A DNA stretch of 64,000 bases from Siphonodentalium dalli (GCA_032622095.1 CP136061.1:233986944-234050943); one strand, 5' to 3'. Numbered from the stretch's first letter, positions 24,494-37,020 are shown. Translations and numbers: made by a program. Notes: generated by a model not told the origin, from the sequence alone.

Positions 24494-25039
24494 GGGGGGG
24501 GGGGGGGGTGGGAAAAAAGTTTTTTCCAGGCACGTATGCCGGGGTGGGTGGGTGGTCGATATATAGGACCAACAAACAATTTTTTTCCTGCAAGTCTTTT
24601 TGACTGTTTTTGCAATGAGTTTGGCTTAAAACACACATCTATATGTCAATATTAACATAAATGACAAATTTCATGATGATCAGACAAACAGTATAGCCTG
24701 TAGCCCATGCTGATGGATTGAATTTTGAAATCCAAGATGGCTACGGGCAGCCATGTTTTTTTTGACCGAATTACCCCAAAATGTCTTGTTCCTATTTACA
24801 TGTCAATGTTAACATCCATGACTAATAGTATGCACAGAAATTCATATACAGCTGTTTACAGTGAATTCCCCCTGCAAATCTCTGTTTTAGTGTTAAAAGG
24901 GGGGGGGTTTCAAAAAATGGTCGGAAAAAACTGCCGAAAACGGAAAACAAATTGGACGCGGGGGTGCAGGTGGGTCCCAACAAGGGTTGAAAGTCAAAAA
25001 TCAGCATACGTGCCTGCAAATTTTTTTCCGACTCCCCCT
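24494..25039 (+). mobile_element. Family F element with G-run and C-run ends, nested in D
   Basis: It begins with a G15 run and TGGGAAAAAAG...CCAGGCACGTATGCC and ends CATACGTGCCTGCAAATT then TTTTTCCGACTCCCCCTG, so the two ends are inverted copies. The interior matches the reverse of 13565-14025. No transposase is present, and the flanking duplication is not obvious (CCTGTAC occurs on both sides). Confidence 0.7.
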
Positions 25040-25197
25040 GCCTGTACTAGTATATAGTATTGGTCAGTCTTTGTAAACACACACTCAGATTCATATGCGG
25101 ATACTGTTTTATATGTCGGTACGTACTTTACTCCAGACTGATTATTCGTATATAGTTGGTATTTTTCCTTAAGGGCCTATATATGTGTGTTTGAAAC

Positions 25198-26145
25198 TAA
25201 TTCGTTCACGGTGTCATTGTGGATTGCATGCGTTTAGGCATTCATCATTTCCATTCCCTTCACCAAAGAATGGATTATGCCCGCATATAAGTTTATGTTT
25301 GAATTTTGCGGAAGCATCTGCTTTTAGTTTTCATTTCCATCGATACAAACGCATTGTTCAGTAAACAGCCGAGTTACGACTGATCGCTGCAAAAATCTAA
25401 TAACCAGCGGATGCATGAAAGTTAACAAAACGACCCAAACGTGTGTCTGTTTATAGCAAAACCTGTTTCATGTCCCCATCAAATAACGCCAACGATTGAC
25501 AACAAAGGTCTGCACATCTGTGACATTACTTTGATATACTACTGACTGATCAACAAAGCGTTTAGTAAGCCAAACAATGGTCGCATCAAAGAACCAACCC
25601 TGGAGAAAGGATTAAGATATTGAGACATGTTTACCGAATTTTCTGCAATCTCTCAACGGCTGATTTACAAGAACGCGAGCCGGGATCTAAACAAAACAGT
25701 TCCCTACGAGAGAACGTCATCTGGAAACCATAAGGGTTCGTTACAGACCGTCGTAGGATAAATATTATGATATTGGAATTTGGGGTATGATTCCACACAT
25801 ATGCCGAATTCGGCATTAGAGGTCAAGCTTTATAGCGTGCCTGAAGTGCATGTTGTATTTATGTTTGACCTCTCTCTATTATCGAGATGTATACTTTGCA
25901 GTTGAGAGCTGTGTAGGTCACCTGAGGTCAAGGGCTAACGCGAGCGTAATGACGCCACGCTATCAAATGGACGCTATCGTGGGGAGAGGCCACGCTTTAT
26001 CCATATACGGAGGAGGGTTTTTTTTAATGAAGTAGTTGCTGCATAAAATTATGATGATATGTGGTGTAACGTTAGATGTATAGTTTGGTTCCATGAATTT
26101 ATCATTTCCATATGTTTGCACATATATTTTGTGCAGAGTAGTAAC
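25198..26145. other. Unassigned sequence
   Basis: Nothing recognised. Short open frames only. Confidence 0.3.
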
Positions 26146-27300
26146 AATTAGAGGATATTACTCGGTTGGTTTGATATTAGGCCCGTTATCAGTAGGTAAC
26201 CTCATATCAGCATGAGACCGAAGATCGAAGGCTGATAAGAGGCTAACGAGGGCTGATACTAAGCCTTATATCAAACCAACCAAGTAATAACCTATTTTTT
26301 TTAATTAGATCGCCTCTTATATTAACTGACAACTCTTTCAAATGAGTGACATCACGAAATCGATATTTACACATTATTTAGAAGTGATATAGATTTAGGG
26401 CATGTCGTAAAACCATATTATACTCGGATTTGTGATGTTGTAATATGATATTACTCGAATTGATTGATATTACTCGGTTTAATGGCAAATTGAAGCGGAA
26501 TTCGATAACAGGCCGTTCTGGACAAAATTATCATATCTAGTTAAAAATTAGAGGATATTACAATAGGTTGGTTTGATATTAGGCCCCATATCAGCACGAG
26601 GTAACTTCATGTTAGCCTGAGACCGAAGCTCGAAGGCTGGTATGAGCTACCGATGGCTGATATCAAGCCTTATATCAAACCAACCAAGTAATGTCCTATT
26701 TTTTAATTAGATCGCCTCTTAGTAACTGGCAACTCTTTCAAATGAGTGACATGACAAAAATCCATATACATATTATTTAGTAGTGAAGTAGATTTAGGTC
26801 ATTCCGTAAAACCATATTACACGGATATGTGATGTTGTAAAATGATATTACTCGGATTGACTGTTGATATCGGTTTAACCCTTTACCCAAAAAACCGGCC
26901 AAAACCGGCCAAATAAAGCTTCAACAGCCTAAAATATCTTCGGTCTGTCTCAATAGAACCATACATATATGGATATCATTGGAACCGGCTCCTTGACCAC
27001 ATTGTGATAGTTACAGTTATGCCCTGTGCCAATGCATTCTCTTATATATGCGAGTCGACCATAGGTCGCCTCGCATATATAAGAGAATGCATTGGCCTAA
27101 AATTTTATAATTTTTAATGTGTTAAGCCAATGCATTCTCTTATATATGCGAGGCGACCTATGGTCGACTCGCATATATAAGAGAATGCATTGGCACATGG
27201 CCGTTCTGTTGGGTAAAGGGTTAAGGGCAAATTGAATCGATATCCACCTAGTTCGATAACAGGCCGTTCTGCACAAAAATGTCACATCTAATTAATAACC
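26146..27300 (+). repeat. 400-bp tandem duplication with a filled and an empty MITE site
   Basis: Unit 1 (26146-26545) and unit 2 (26546 onward) align throughout. Each starts AATTAGAGGATATTA and contains a foldback (26165-26281 and 26563-26690) with arms GGTTGGTTTGATATTAGGCC / TTATATCAAACCAACC. Unit 2 is interrupted by family B copy 3 at 26879-27220. Unit 1 has the uninterrupted site CGGTTTAATGGCAAATTG. Each unit ends with GATAACAGGCCGTTCTG. Confidence 0.85.
26879..27220 (+). mobile_element. Family B piggyBac-like MITE, copy 3
   Basis: This 342-bp copy has TTAA at 26875-26878 and 27221-27224 and ends CCCTTTACCC and GGGTAAAGGG. Palindromes lie at 27028-27096 and 27126-27194. The spacer between them is ~50 bp shorter than in copies 1 and 2, so the spacer tolerates deletion while the hairpins are kept. 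The TTAA duplication is proved by the empty site in the neighbouring tandem unit. Confidence 0.9.
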
Positions 27301-28115
27301 ATATGTATAATAACATGATGGTACATATATGTATGGTCATAAATTGCATGTCGGAACAAGAACCAATAATTTTATCATAATCTGTCAATCCATTATATAT
27401 ATCACAATTGGTTGTCACACATTTAGCCATTAAAGACATATTATGGACTTGTGCGGGTGCGTGAAATTGATAAGTTAGCATTCGGGCGCTTTGTCAACTG
27501 GAGCAATGTAGCATTCTACTAACATCGCCGAAAATCTCAAGCGAAACGACCGTATACCGCTCCATGGAAAACATCGTCTGAACTATACGCTCGATTGTAA
27601 ATATTTACATCTCGATTCGGGACGCAACTATCGGCGGTAGACTAACAATAATGATTTCGCTATCGATAGTCATTGCATTTAATTCAAATATAAAAATAAA
27701 GGTGTGTGTGTTATCAATTTGGATTAATATTCGTAAACAATAAGTACTTTGAGCAAGATTATTCTCAATTTATATTTGATCACCCTGCCGGAATGGAATG
27801 TTTCACATCACTTTAATGATATTCTCTCGACAACCTACATTTCTTGATTACAATCCGCAACAGAAATGATAGCAGCATCAGGTGATATCACCACGCCGAA
27901 AAACCGCGTGCATACAAATGTACATGTGATAAGTTTAAATGATGACGCAACTTGATAAATCGATAATTGGCGATCTTGGTGTCAACCTGTCTGTTTCAGC
28001 TTTATGTGTCTTTTTCTTCGGAAATAATCTCAGAGTTTTTCGCTCGTTTTACTTCTATACCTTCTATACTTATATATGGTGCATGGTTCTCCTGCGAAAT
28101 GAGGGATTAAATTAT
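27301..28115. other. Unassigned sequence
   Basis: No repeat match or credible exon was seen. Confidence 0.3.
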
Positions 28116-28216
28116 AAGAAATAACTCTTGTTTCGATTACGCTCGTTATATAGAATTTGTCTTCAAACTTTTCTGTTATAACTGCATAACATTAATAGAA
28201 ACAAGAGTTATTTCTT
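28116..28216. repeat. 19-bp inverted repeat, 63-bp loop
   Basis: AAGAAATAACTCTTGTTTC at 28116-28134 is perfectly complementary to GAAACAAGAGTTATTTCTT at 28198-28216. Confidence 0.7.
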
Positions 28217-28815
28217 AAATATCCGTATGCATGCGTATGCCTGAATAGTAGACTTTCGTGAATATTTTAGTAACATGTATATATATAGGTTTAAGTGACG
28301 CAGAACACCCCGCTGAGGTGTTTCAAACGGAATATAGCAATATAATCATGACAAAATAATTTATTTTAAAGGTACTCAATCCGATTCGATGGTCCCCATA
28401 TAATCAGATTCCAACAACAACAATATTTTTTAGAAATACCGCTTCAGTTATCAGAATCGATTAATTGCCCAAAAATAATGCTAACCACTGTCAACTTTTG
28501 TATAAAATTGCCCGAAACGTGTTATTTATCAACATGTTGTTCGACAAAATTTGGCCTTATTGTCAACAGAAAAGCCTCTTGATTTTAGAGTTATCCATCT
28601 TCATCCGCAATTTGGTCCAAGACTGTCGGCTCGTTGACTTTTTAATTGTCGTTGACTATTAATTGTCGATGGTGAAAAATAATAGATTTCAAAAATCGAT
28701 ATATAATAACTCTGAGCTTTGATAGGTGGGTTCCTCGACTCGAATCAAATATTGTTTTTACCCCGAATACAAATAAATAGTAATTGAGGGGCGCTTAGTC
28801 GGAATATATGCATCT
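28217..28815. other. Unassigned sequence
   Basis: Nothing recognised before the TTAA site of the next element. Confidence 0.3.
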
Positions 28816-28819
28816 TTAA

Positions 28820-30026
28820 CCCTTTGAACCCTGGCTCCCCACAACGATCGACACCATGACCCTGGGCTCCCAGTGTTATTTTTGATTTATTGTAGACTGT
28901 GTTTAGGCGCAATGTGTTGGTTATGTTTACATGGTGTCGCAGGTCTGAAACTTTGCATGTATTTTCCCCATGGACCATTGAGTATTTAAAGATCGGGATA
29001 CATTGCCACACGATCACTCCCTGGCAACGGTTGCTATGCAACTACCCGAAATTGAAAGTAAAATGCAATTATAACTTTTATCGACGTATTTCAGTCCTAT
29101 AGAAAACGGCGTTTTAGATGCAGCCAATGCCCCATTGGGAAATTAGATATATATCTGGTCAGATGAGTAAATCTAACTTTTGTTTAAGGGTAGCAACGGT
29201 TGATAAGCAAATACAACAAATGATCCAATGACACAATTGCCCTGAGCATTTAATTGTATTATGCTCCAGTTTAGACATTTTTATAGGCGCACGTTAGGTT
29301 TTTTCCGAAATCACGTGACGAGCGTTTCGGTTGGTCTCGTCGACAATAACTGCCAGAGTGCATCATCCCAAAATAAATTTCAGTAAACCTTGGGGTGTAC
29401 TGTCCACACTTATATTGAAGCTGGTACATTCCTTGGAACCGCGGCTTCTTTTCGGTGTAAAGATACGTTCAACAAACGAATTTGTGTCCCATTTCCAGGT
29501 ATGGACATTATGATCACCGTGACTAATTGCAGGTATGAAGCCACGCCCCCTGCCACGCCCCTACCTCGACATAAGCTCCGCCCATTTCCACAACACCTCA
29601 ACTACCCCAAACATTGAGCACTTGTCGTATATCGGTACTTGAAACAACGCCATCCGCTGCTGTAGCGACTGACGTCTGAATCTCTCCCAGTGTCACTGTG
29701 CTTTCATTCTCCCATTCTAACTCACAACTGTCGTATAGTCATCATCATCTAAATTTTCCGCGTCCGATTCCAAAATTTGCCGGACCACCTCCTCTACCGA
29801 AAATGTTTAGGCTTCATAATTAATGATATTGTGTGCTTAAACGCAATAGCAACAAGACACAAACAAAAACATACTTATTGGAGAATCAGTCGACCGCGAC
29901 GATGTTTGTAAACAATACACACGTGGTGGTCGGTATACTGGTCTGTTCAGCGGCCGGTATACCGGCCGCTGGGGTATTTGGAGGTTCACGCAGCGACCGG
30001 TTTTCCGGCCGCTCGGGTTCAAAGGG
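28820..30026. mobile_element. piggyBac-like 1.2-kb element, no intact transposase
   Basis: It is flanked by TTAA (28816-28819, 30027-30030) with ends CCCTTTGAACCC and GGGTTCAAAGGG, a perfect 12-bp terminal inverted repeat. Inside the right end is a palindromic GC-rich run (CCGGTATACCGGCCGC). Its CCCTTT start resembles family B, but the interiors are unrelated. Open frames inside reach only 77 codons and show no piggyBac catalytic motif, so it is non-autonomous or decayed. Confidence 0.75.
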
Positions 30027-30400
30027 TTAATCAAGTTTATATCCAAATGTATGGCAGAAAACAAGGTCAATTATTGTAAGCAAAATACATTCATTCACTA
30101 TTGCTGGATTCATTCCCGCATAGTTATCACCCAATCATTCGTCCCGAATAAAGTAGTAAATATTTACATTTGTACGTATATAAAACGTTGTGTTCTTTGA
30201 AATGGTGCAGTCGATGTGTGTTAAAATTGTCGTCAATCTTAGTTGGTTGCTACAATCTTCCAGTGGAGACAGTTTGGATCCTAAATTTATCGGTTTTATT
30301 GACTGATATAAGACCATGATAACAAATTATTAACAACTTTCCCATAGCTATATTTGTGTTTGTTTTGAGAAAACATGGCTATATCTATCAGATTATGCTA

Positions 30401-30480
30401 CATGTAGCATTTAAGGTTAAGAATATGGCAATTTTTGCAACATGTAGCATTTAAGGTTAAGAATATGGCAATTTTTGCAA
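30401..30480 (+). repeat. Perfect 40-bp tandem duplication
   Basis: The unit begins CATGTAGCATTTAAGGTTAA and ends TTTTTGCAA. The two copies (30401-30440, 30441-30480) are identical, which indicates a recent duplication. Confidence 0.95.
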
Positions 30481-30491
30481 CATGAAACTTT

Positions 30492-30625
30492 ATGTATATA
30501 TATATACACACCATTTCAACACTTGATCTTGTACTATATATATACACACCATTTCAACACTCGATCTTGTACTATATATATACACACCATTTCAACACTT
30601 GATCTTGTACTATATATATATATAC
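30492..30625 (+). repeat. 38-bp minisatellite, three-plus copies
   Basis: CCATTTCAACACT[TC]GATCTTG recurs at 30511, 30549 and 30587, separated by TACTATATATATACACA. Confidence 0.9.
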
Positions 30626-31121
30626 CATCGACTTTGCGGTTCGTTCGTATTGTGACGACCTTTTGAAGTAAGACATCTAATATGTCCATAACGATGTGTC
30701 AAACTGCGTCATTTATGATCGCCCATGGATTATCGCTCGCAGCAAATTTCTGTGTATCGACTTGACGTCTGACCCCACTGCGAAGAAAACACATAAGTCA
30801 TATGAAGCTTATGGGTATTTTATCCAGTCGATTAGAGTATCATTCGGGAAGATGATTTGGAAACTAACCTGGCCTAAAGATTACTGTAAACGACTGCATA
30901 AACCACTCATAAATATTTCTGGTTGAGCGATGACAGAACGCATGGTGATGCTCCCGAGTGATATCAAAGGCGTCGTGGCCAGATAGGCTCGACGGGGTAT
31001 TGCTTTTTTGTTGGTAAACATTTCAATATGGCGGTAGAAACACGGCATAAATATGCTGTAAATTACCCAGTACGTTGTATATCACCTCGATATATAGATA
31101 ACACGTACATAGGTATACGGA
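30626..31121. other. Unassigned sequence
   Basis: A 76-codon frame (30696-30926) reads SNCVIYDRPWIIARSKFLCI at its start. It has no splice or domain support. Confidence 0.25.
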
Positions 31122-31203
31122 CATTTCCCCACCGGACATTTCCCCACTTTCAAAAGCGGACATTTCCCCACCCGGACATTTACCCACCGGACATTTCCCC
31201 ACC
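31122..31203 (+). repeat. Short minisatellite of GGACATTTCCCCACC
   Basis: Five copies of CGGACATTTCCCCAC (one with TACCC) are arranged directly, with an 11-bp insert (TTTCAAAAGCG) after the second. Confidence 0.85.
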
Positions 31204-32977
31204 CTGCTAATAAAATGCGGACATCAAAGAGTTAAAACAGCTATCAGCAGCACACAACATTTCCATGACAGTGACAAGACAGCTATTGATGGCATGAAAG
31301 CTCGCATTGACATAAAAGAAGCAGTCGTCTGCAATGTCGTACATATACACACCTTTACGACATAGCACATGTGACTTCTCCTTGTTGAAAATACAGATCT
31401 TGTGAATATATAAAAAAGTCACACAGAATACAGTCAAACTCAATCAAGTAAAGATTTTTGTTTACATGTTGACGACGACCGCATGCAGGTGGCATAGGAC
31501 GTGGCTAAATGGTATATGTTGGGAGGGGTGTCCAGCTTATACATTTCAAATGTATACCACTCCCTCTGAATCACACCCAAATTCCCAAGTTCAGGATTTT
31601 TTTTATTTACACTCCCTTGGGTTGAATTTTTCCAGCTGGTAGAAACCTTTCCAACTGTGGAAATGTCTAACCTGACATCCCTATAAAGACGGCCAATTCA
31701 GTTCAAACATTTGACTGAAAATAAGCAAATATGCTACTTTTGGTTGAAAAACAACAAATTGCACACTAAATACTGGTCACCAGATGAAACTATCAGAATT
31801 TTTTAAGTATTATGATCTGAATTTACCAACTGATTTTGTTGCCGGGCATGAAATTTCCAACAAGTGAAAATATCACCAAAGTTGGGAGTGAGGCTCCCCT
31901 CCAACCCTTCCCCCTGTCGGTTCGTTCCTGTTGGTTGCCCACTCAGTAATCGGCTTGCATGGGAGCTGATCTTGCATAAAGAGGATACGTCCAGATATAC
32001 GACGGGCCAAATCTTTGAATAGTTTTCAATCACCAAAGTAAAATAACGTTTCTCGCTATGAATATAACTGATTACCAAGTAAGACAATCCTGCAATCAGT
32101 ATATTGCTCATTAATATATCCGCATATTTAAATGTTATTATATATACAAATATAGGAATTTACACGAGTGATTGCACAATTGAATTGTTCCAGCCATGCA
32201 GGTGAATCCACATGTATATATATATATGAATCTAACTTCGGGGAAACATCAGTCATTTCGGCCAATTTGGCCGGTTACTTCATGTCTGTTTTTCATCTGA
32301 CGTGTGTGTCGAATAAATGATGTGGAGGATTTATGTAAATGTTAGCCCAAACTACATTTCCAAGTAACGATGGTTTTGTTGTTTATTTTGAGGAATAATA
32401 CCGCGTCAGATGAGTTCAGCCCAAATATGTTAACAGTTGTCGTGTAAAACATTCGGCAGTAGGTTAGCGTTATTTAGTATTTGTGGATGTCCTTTAACAT
32501 GGGGAAAATAGACTACTGCGCTTGAACGAGCATGTGAATTTGTCGTTTTTAATGTATAGCAACTTGATAATCAATAACAGAGGCATTCTCTGTCAAATAT
32601 GGTCGCTCTATTTAGGGTATTAATTGCGGAACTTTCTAAAGTAAACTACGCGTAAACGGATACATACGGTAAATTATAGAAGGTGCCGGAATCGGCCTAA
32701 TCGCCCCAGGGCCAACTCGCCCCAGTCGACGTGTGTCAATTCGGTACCTACTATAACATGTACCCGAGGATGAGTCTGGCTCGGAATAAAATATGTATAC
32801 GGGTGTTATATAGCGTTTTGTCCGTTGTTTCTCAATATTTTTGAAATTTGGTGTATATGTCCGGGCTGGGACATGGAATACAACAACGTTTGAATTGTTT
32901 TTAAATTTACAAATTTGTTGATTTTATTCATTTTTTTTTTCGTTCTGAAAACACACTATAAAGTGTATATAATATAA
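31204..32977. other. Unassigned sequence with a loose dispersed motif
   Basis: The phrase GAAATTTCCAACAAGTGAAAA near 31850 has counterparts near 48545 (GGAAATTTCCATCAGGTGAA) and 51226, hinting at a diverged repeat of unknown type. No gene is recognised. Frames of 102 codons or less lack support. Confidence 0.25.
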
Positions 32978-33275
32978 TAACGAACACGAGACATACATAA
33001 TTTATAAACTGTTAACAAAAGATATCAAATTCAATACATGACAAAGATGACTCAGTGGAGTTTATAAAGTGAACATAAAAACATTGAGGTAAGAATCTTT
33101 TTAAGGAATGCAACTTTATTTAATGATAATAAACACATAAATTAAAATAACAAACATGAGACATACATAATTTATAAACTGTTAACAAAAGATATCAAAC
33201 TCAATACATGACAAAGATGACTCAGTGAAGTTTATAAAGTGAACATAAAAATATTAAGGTAAGAATCTTTTTAAG
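32978..33275 (+). repeat. ~126-bp direct duplication, period ~170
   Basis: The block AGACATACATAATTTATAAA then CTGTTAACAAAAGATATCAA, ending GGTAAGAATCTTTTTAAG, occurs at about 32978-33103 and 33148-33275, differing at only a few bases. Confidence 0.9.
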
Positions 33276-33289
33276 CATTACCAAACCGT

Positions 33290-34640
33290 TTAGCACAGAC
33301 CACAGTCCACTTCACTCATCCGATCATCACCAAACTTCATATTTATCTTGATATTGATCTATCAGATGAGAGCCATCAAATATTTTTTTAATTTCATAGG
33401 AAAAAATGGTCGCCAGCGGCCATATTGCATTTACATTATATGTTATCGCGTTATGTCGATATCTAGTATTACTTAGAAATTTCACCTTTCCAGATTCATA
33501 ATTGCTCCATTGACTGTAACAGATGAAATTATTCCCCTCTTCGGATAGAGTGTCACTGAAACTTTATTTTGTCAGACTGTCTGTATAATCACTGATTATA
33601 TATGGCAATAATCTGAAATAAGATGTAGCACTATTTTATTTTATATTTACACGCAGTGCTGTTTTTGTACAACAATTCTAATACCCCATAGATCATCATG
33701 TGATCGACCATACATCGCGCGAGGACCTGGTTGAATTAAGGGGGGTTTTATGGATCACTTCTGTCCTCAAGCTAGATTATACTTATGACATTTAATGGCA
33801 TCTTTCTAACGTGGAGGGTTAGATATGCTTGAAAAACCACCACTCTTTAATTCACACCAAGTTCTCAGCTGTCATGAACCCATAGCCATGATAAATGGTT
33901 TATTTTATGTATACTAGTAATATAGTTATTTTCAGTACCTTTATATACCAGTACTGTGTATAACAATGCATATAAATTAATCCATGTATACATGTATATT
34001 GATTCAACGGATTCAGTGGTTTTGTCCATCAGTCTATCAAATTTGCGGGGAAAACATGGCCACAAGCAGTACACCCCGCTAAATTTCGAATTTGAATCAA
34101 TTGGCGCACCCTGCAGCCAGCTTTTATTGGAGAACTTTTTCTCATGTGGATATTTTGGGTCACCGCTAGATGTGAGCCATATTTTGTTCTTCATTTTTAC
34201 TATTTTTATGGCTAAATAATTTGGTTGATCCTACAGACGACACCCCTTGTCCGATCGTCACCAGATTCCACAATGATCTTCTGGATAACCAGCGTGAGAG
34301 TAATCTAATTTTCCCGAATTTCGTTAAAAAACATTACCACAGGCAGCAATTTGGTATCTTACTCTTTGATCCTCTTTTGCATGACTGAATTGTTTAGCAA
34401 CTGTACAGACATATCCCTCATCTGATAGTCACCAAACTTCATATTGATCTTCGGGCTGACAACTAGATGGGAGCTATCGAATGCTTTGAATTTTTTTTTG
34501 GAAAACATTGTCACCAGCAGTCATCTTCTATTTTGGTTTTTATATACATGTATATCTCTTCATGCGGATAGCCAGTATTACGTAGGTACTTCAACTTTCC
34601 GCATTCCTGTCATCATTTGAAATATAAAAATTTACCTGAT
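33290..34640 (+). repeat. Degenerate repeated units of ~200 bp
   Basis: The phrases CATC.GAT..TCACCAAACTTC, ATATTGATCTTC/GATATTGATC, GATG.GAGC.ATCAAA or ATCGAA and GGTCGCCAGCGGCCAT or TTGTCACCAGCAGTCAT occur in the same order at 33300-33500 and 34410-34640, with poorer copies around 34050 and 34240-34350. The pattern resembles the repeated-unit 3' regions of non-LTR elements seen elsewhere in this window. Between the copies nothing else is recognised. Confidence 0.5.
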
Positions 34641-34784
34641 ACATGCACCATTCAAATTTTTTTTCGTCGTATCTATTTTAATGACCCGCATGCTAATATT
34701 GATACAGATATATTTGTCAAACATTTCTTTGTACAATATACAGGTATATAGTTTGTAACTAAATCTAGAAATATATAATAGTAG

Positions 34785-35280
34785 CTGGTGGACCCGACTT
34801 CGTCCGGGATGTTCCCCTCTGATTTTCGGAGAATTGCGCGATTTAACCTTGAATTGACTATTTTAAAGGTGAAGGTCGTGTCGGGGTCACGATTTGACCC
34901 GTCCAAAACACTCCCCGGACAAAAGTCACGACAAAAGTACCCGTCGAAATCCGCCCGGCTTTACCCGATTTGACCTTGAATTGACAATTTTGAATGTCAA
35001 GATCAGGTCAGGGTCATGATTTGACCCACCCGAAACACTCCTGGGAAAAAAGTAACAGTAGGTATCAAATTTCGTTGAAATACTTCCGTTTTACCAGATT
35101 TGACCTTGAATTGATCTTTTTGAATGTCAAAGTCAGGTCGGGATCAACATTTGACCCGTCCAAAATACTCCCTGGAAATAATTTCCCCTTGGTATCAAAT
35201 TTCGTCAAATCTGTCAGGCAGTTTTCCCGGCCATAGCTAACAGACAAACAGACAGACAAATGTCCAAAATATATATTAGA
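34785..35280 (+). repeat. Tandem array of three ~128-bp units
   Basis: The phrase TTTRACCTTGAATTGA recurs at about 34842, 34970 and 35100. It is followed each time by a GGTCA block, TTTGACCCRYCC and GTATCAAATTTCGT (missing in the first). It opens with CCCGACTTCGTCCGGG and ends CAGACAGACAAATGTCCAAA then ATATATATTAGACTAGC. It belongs to the same family as 20994-21640. Confidence 0.7.
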
Positions 35281-35660
35281 CTAGCTGATGTACTCGACTT
35301 CGTTCGGGCTAGTTAGGGATTTTTTTGTTATCGCCTCCATCTGGACAGTACCCAGTATATACAGCGTCTGGCCAAACTATTGTTCAATTGGTCCAGAAAC
35401 ATGCCTATATCAGCACGTTCGAGAACATGGTCCCACGTGAAATTGGACCCGTCCATATTGCTCCCGGGATTGAAGTAGTCCTACACACAAATTTTTAGTC
35501 GGATCGGTCAAGGTCCAGAAACATGTCTATGAGCGAGGTCAAGTTGACACGTTAAATACCAAATTCGAGCAGTGTTAGAGTCTATAACACATACACACAT
35601 GCATTCACGCATACACACATACATACATACAGACAGGTGTTTCAAAATGTATAATCGATA
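35281..35660 (+). repeat. Second tail-like repeat directly downstream
   Basis: It starts CTAGCTGATGTACTCGACTT and runs through CGTTCGGGC..., GATCGGTCAAGGTCCAG and ACATACATACAGACAG, ending TTTCAAAATGTATAATCGAT. This is the same head/tail grammar as the other tail-like repeats but with a different body. Confidence 0.6.
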
Positions 35661-35943
35661 GCTACAACAATTCTATGGTAGATAGTTCACGGCCGACCTG
35701 ATGCATGCATCTTTGTTTTCTTGTACAATTATAACTTGCAAGTGCTTATATTGCTCGTGTGGTAAACGGATAGGCTCATATACTGTCATATATACAATAT
35801 ATAATCAGTTTGAATGAGACATGGATTTTAAAGTTTCTGATACATATACTTTGCGGGAGGAGATCAAAACAGACATACGACGAAAAATTCAACCGATATT
35901 TTGACATTCTGATGAAACAGTAAAAGTTGCAATATAATTTGCA

Positions 35944-36157
35944 GTATATTGACTGTTTCTATACTAGATACTCATTGACGAGTAGTTATCCCTTAGGATA
36001 TGTTCAGATAATAAGTTCGAATATCTATCATTGTGCCCTTGCATGTGTTTCTGTCTGTCATTTTGCTTTTATTACTACGCCCCATCAAATGAATAATAGA
36101 CCGTTCCCATGTATAGTTTTATAACTGAGTGGGATAACTCATTTGGTATAGAACGGG
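35944..36157. repeat. Family M fragment
   Basis: TACTCATTGACGAGTAGTTA then TCCCTTAGG.TATGTTCAGA and the end CTCATTTGGTATAGAACGGG, followed by TTAA at 36158, match the ends of the 43256-44029 element. The interior differs. Confidence 0.5.
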
Positions 36158-36161
36158 TTAA

Positions 36162-37020
36162 TTAATGATGGTTATACTGTTTGTTGCACTTGCCAAATTA
36201 TTATAAACCATACCATGCTTATATTTATGCAGCACGGATTTCATCGAACTATTCGTGTTGCCTTATCTATAATGCATTCTGAATGTCAACAGAGACGCCA
36301 ATATTTATCCCGAGTACCTGGTTGTCAATCCTGGAGTTTACATAGGACCCTCGTGGACTATACGAGGTGATAAATATGAAGACACCTTCTAAGCCAATGA
36401 AACTCAGCTTGAAGTGTGAATGTACATATTTTATCTCTTGCAAGATCAAAATAATATCACGAATAAAGATGTTTAAACCACCTCAATGCATTGTAATGAG
36501 TATCTTAATTCGGGGTTAAGGGTGCCTGAAACATCGCGGAAAACGAGACTGATAGGCATATAATATAGACCAGTTTGTAACTCAATCAAACACACAAGTT
36601 TACAAGATTCGAATCCGAAGGCAATTCAAATTGATGAGCCCCATAAAATTAGTGAAGGTCTCGATTAAATATTTAAATTGCCTCGAGAAACAAAACACGT
36701 CGCGGGACATTAAGGGACCGTAGATAATTCATGCACCTGGATCTCTGATTCGTGACGACCATTTCGTACCGCATTTGCCCATTCAACAGAGGCGGTCGCT
36801 TTGCGTCGGGGATCAAGGTCACGTGTAGATAATTTTGTGGTCACGAAGAGTGAGTAGACCTTTTCGGAGTAGTTGTTAACTGGCCACCGTGACAAAACCA
36901 AAGATGACCCCGATTCCGTCTCAGGCGTAAAATCTACAAAGGGTTACACGGTTTTTATGTTGGACGAAAACCACGCTTTCAAACATCCAGCAGGACGTCT
37001 TGTTTTTGCCGACGAACATT
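36162..37020. other. Unassigned sequence with one weak open frame
   Basis: The minus-strand frame 36901-36710 (63 residues, beginning MVLSRWPVNNYSEKVYSLFV) is richer in GC and charged residues than its surroundings, but has no domain or splice evidence. Confidence 0.25.

Larger units (their letters stand above)
23377..25197. mobile_element. Family D foldback element, copy with nested insertions
   Basis: The ends are GTGAAACCACTGGCCCCTGG at left and AAGGGCCTATATATGTGTGT then TTGAAAC at right, the same terminal blocks as the intact D copy at 54382-55206. Interior blocks shared with that copy include AGTCTTTGTAAACACACACT, a CATCTCGACGTCC block and GTTTTCCCCAAAACTCTGAC. Two foreign elements sit inside it, family E (23733-24107) and family F (24494-25039), which account for its greater length. 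Confidence 0.65.

Noticed and set aside
28820-30026. Hidden piggyBac transposase in the 1.2-kb element
   Set aside because: Frames are all under 80 codons and no catalytic aspartate-containing block could be read in any frame.
36120-36165. tRNA-like A box (ATAACTCATTTGGTATAGA)
   Set aside because: No B box or cloverleaf follows. The same phrase is the conserved end of family M, so it is not a tRNA gene; a SINE origin cannot be shown.
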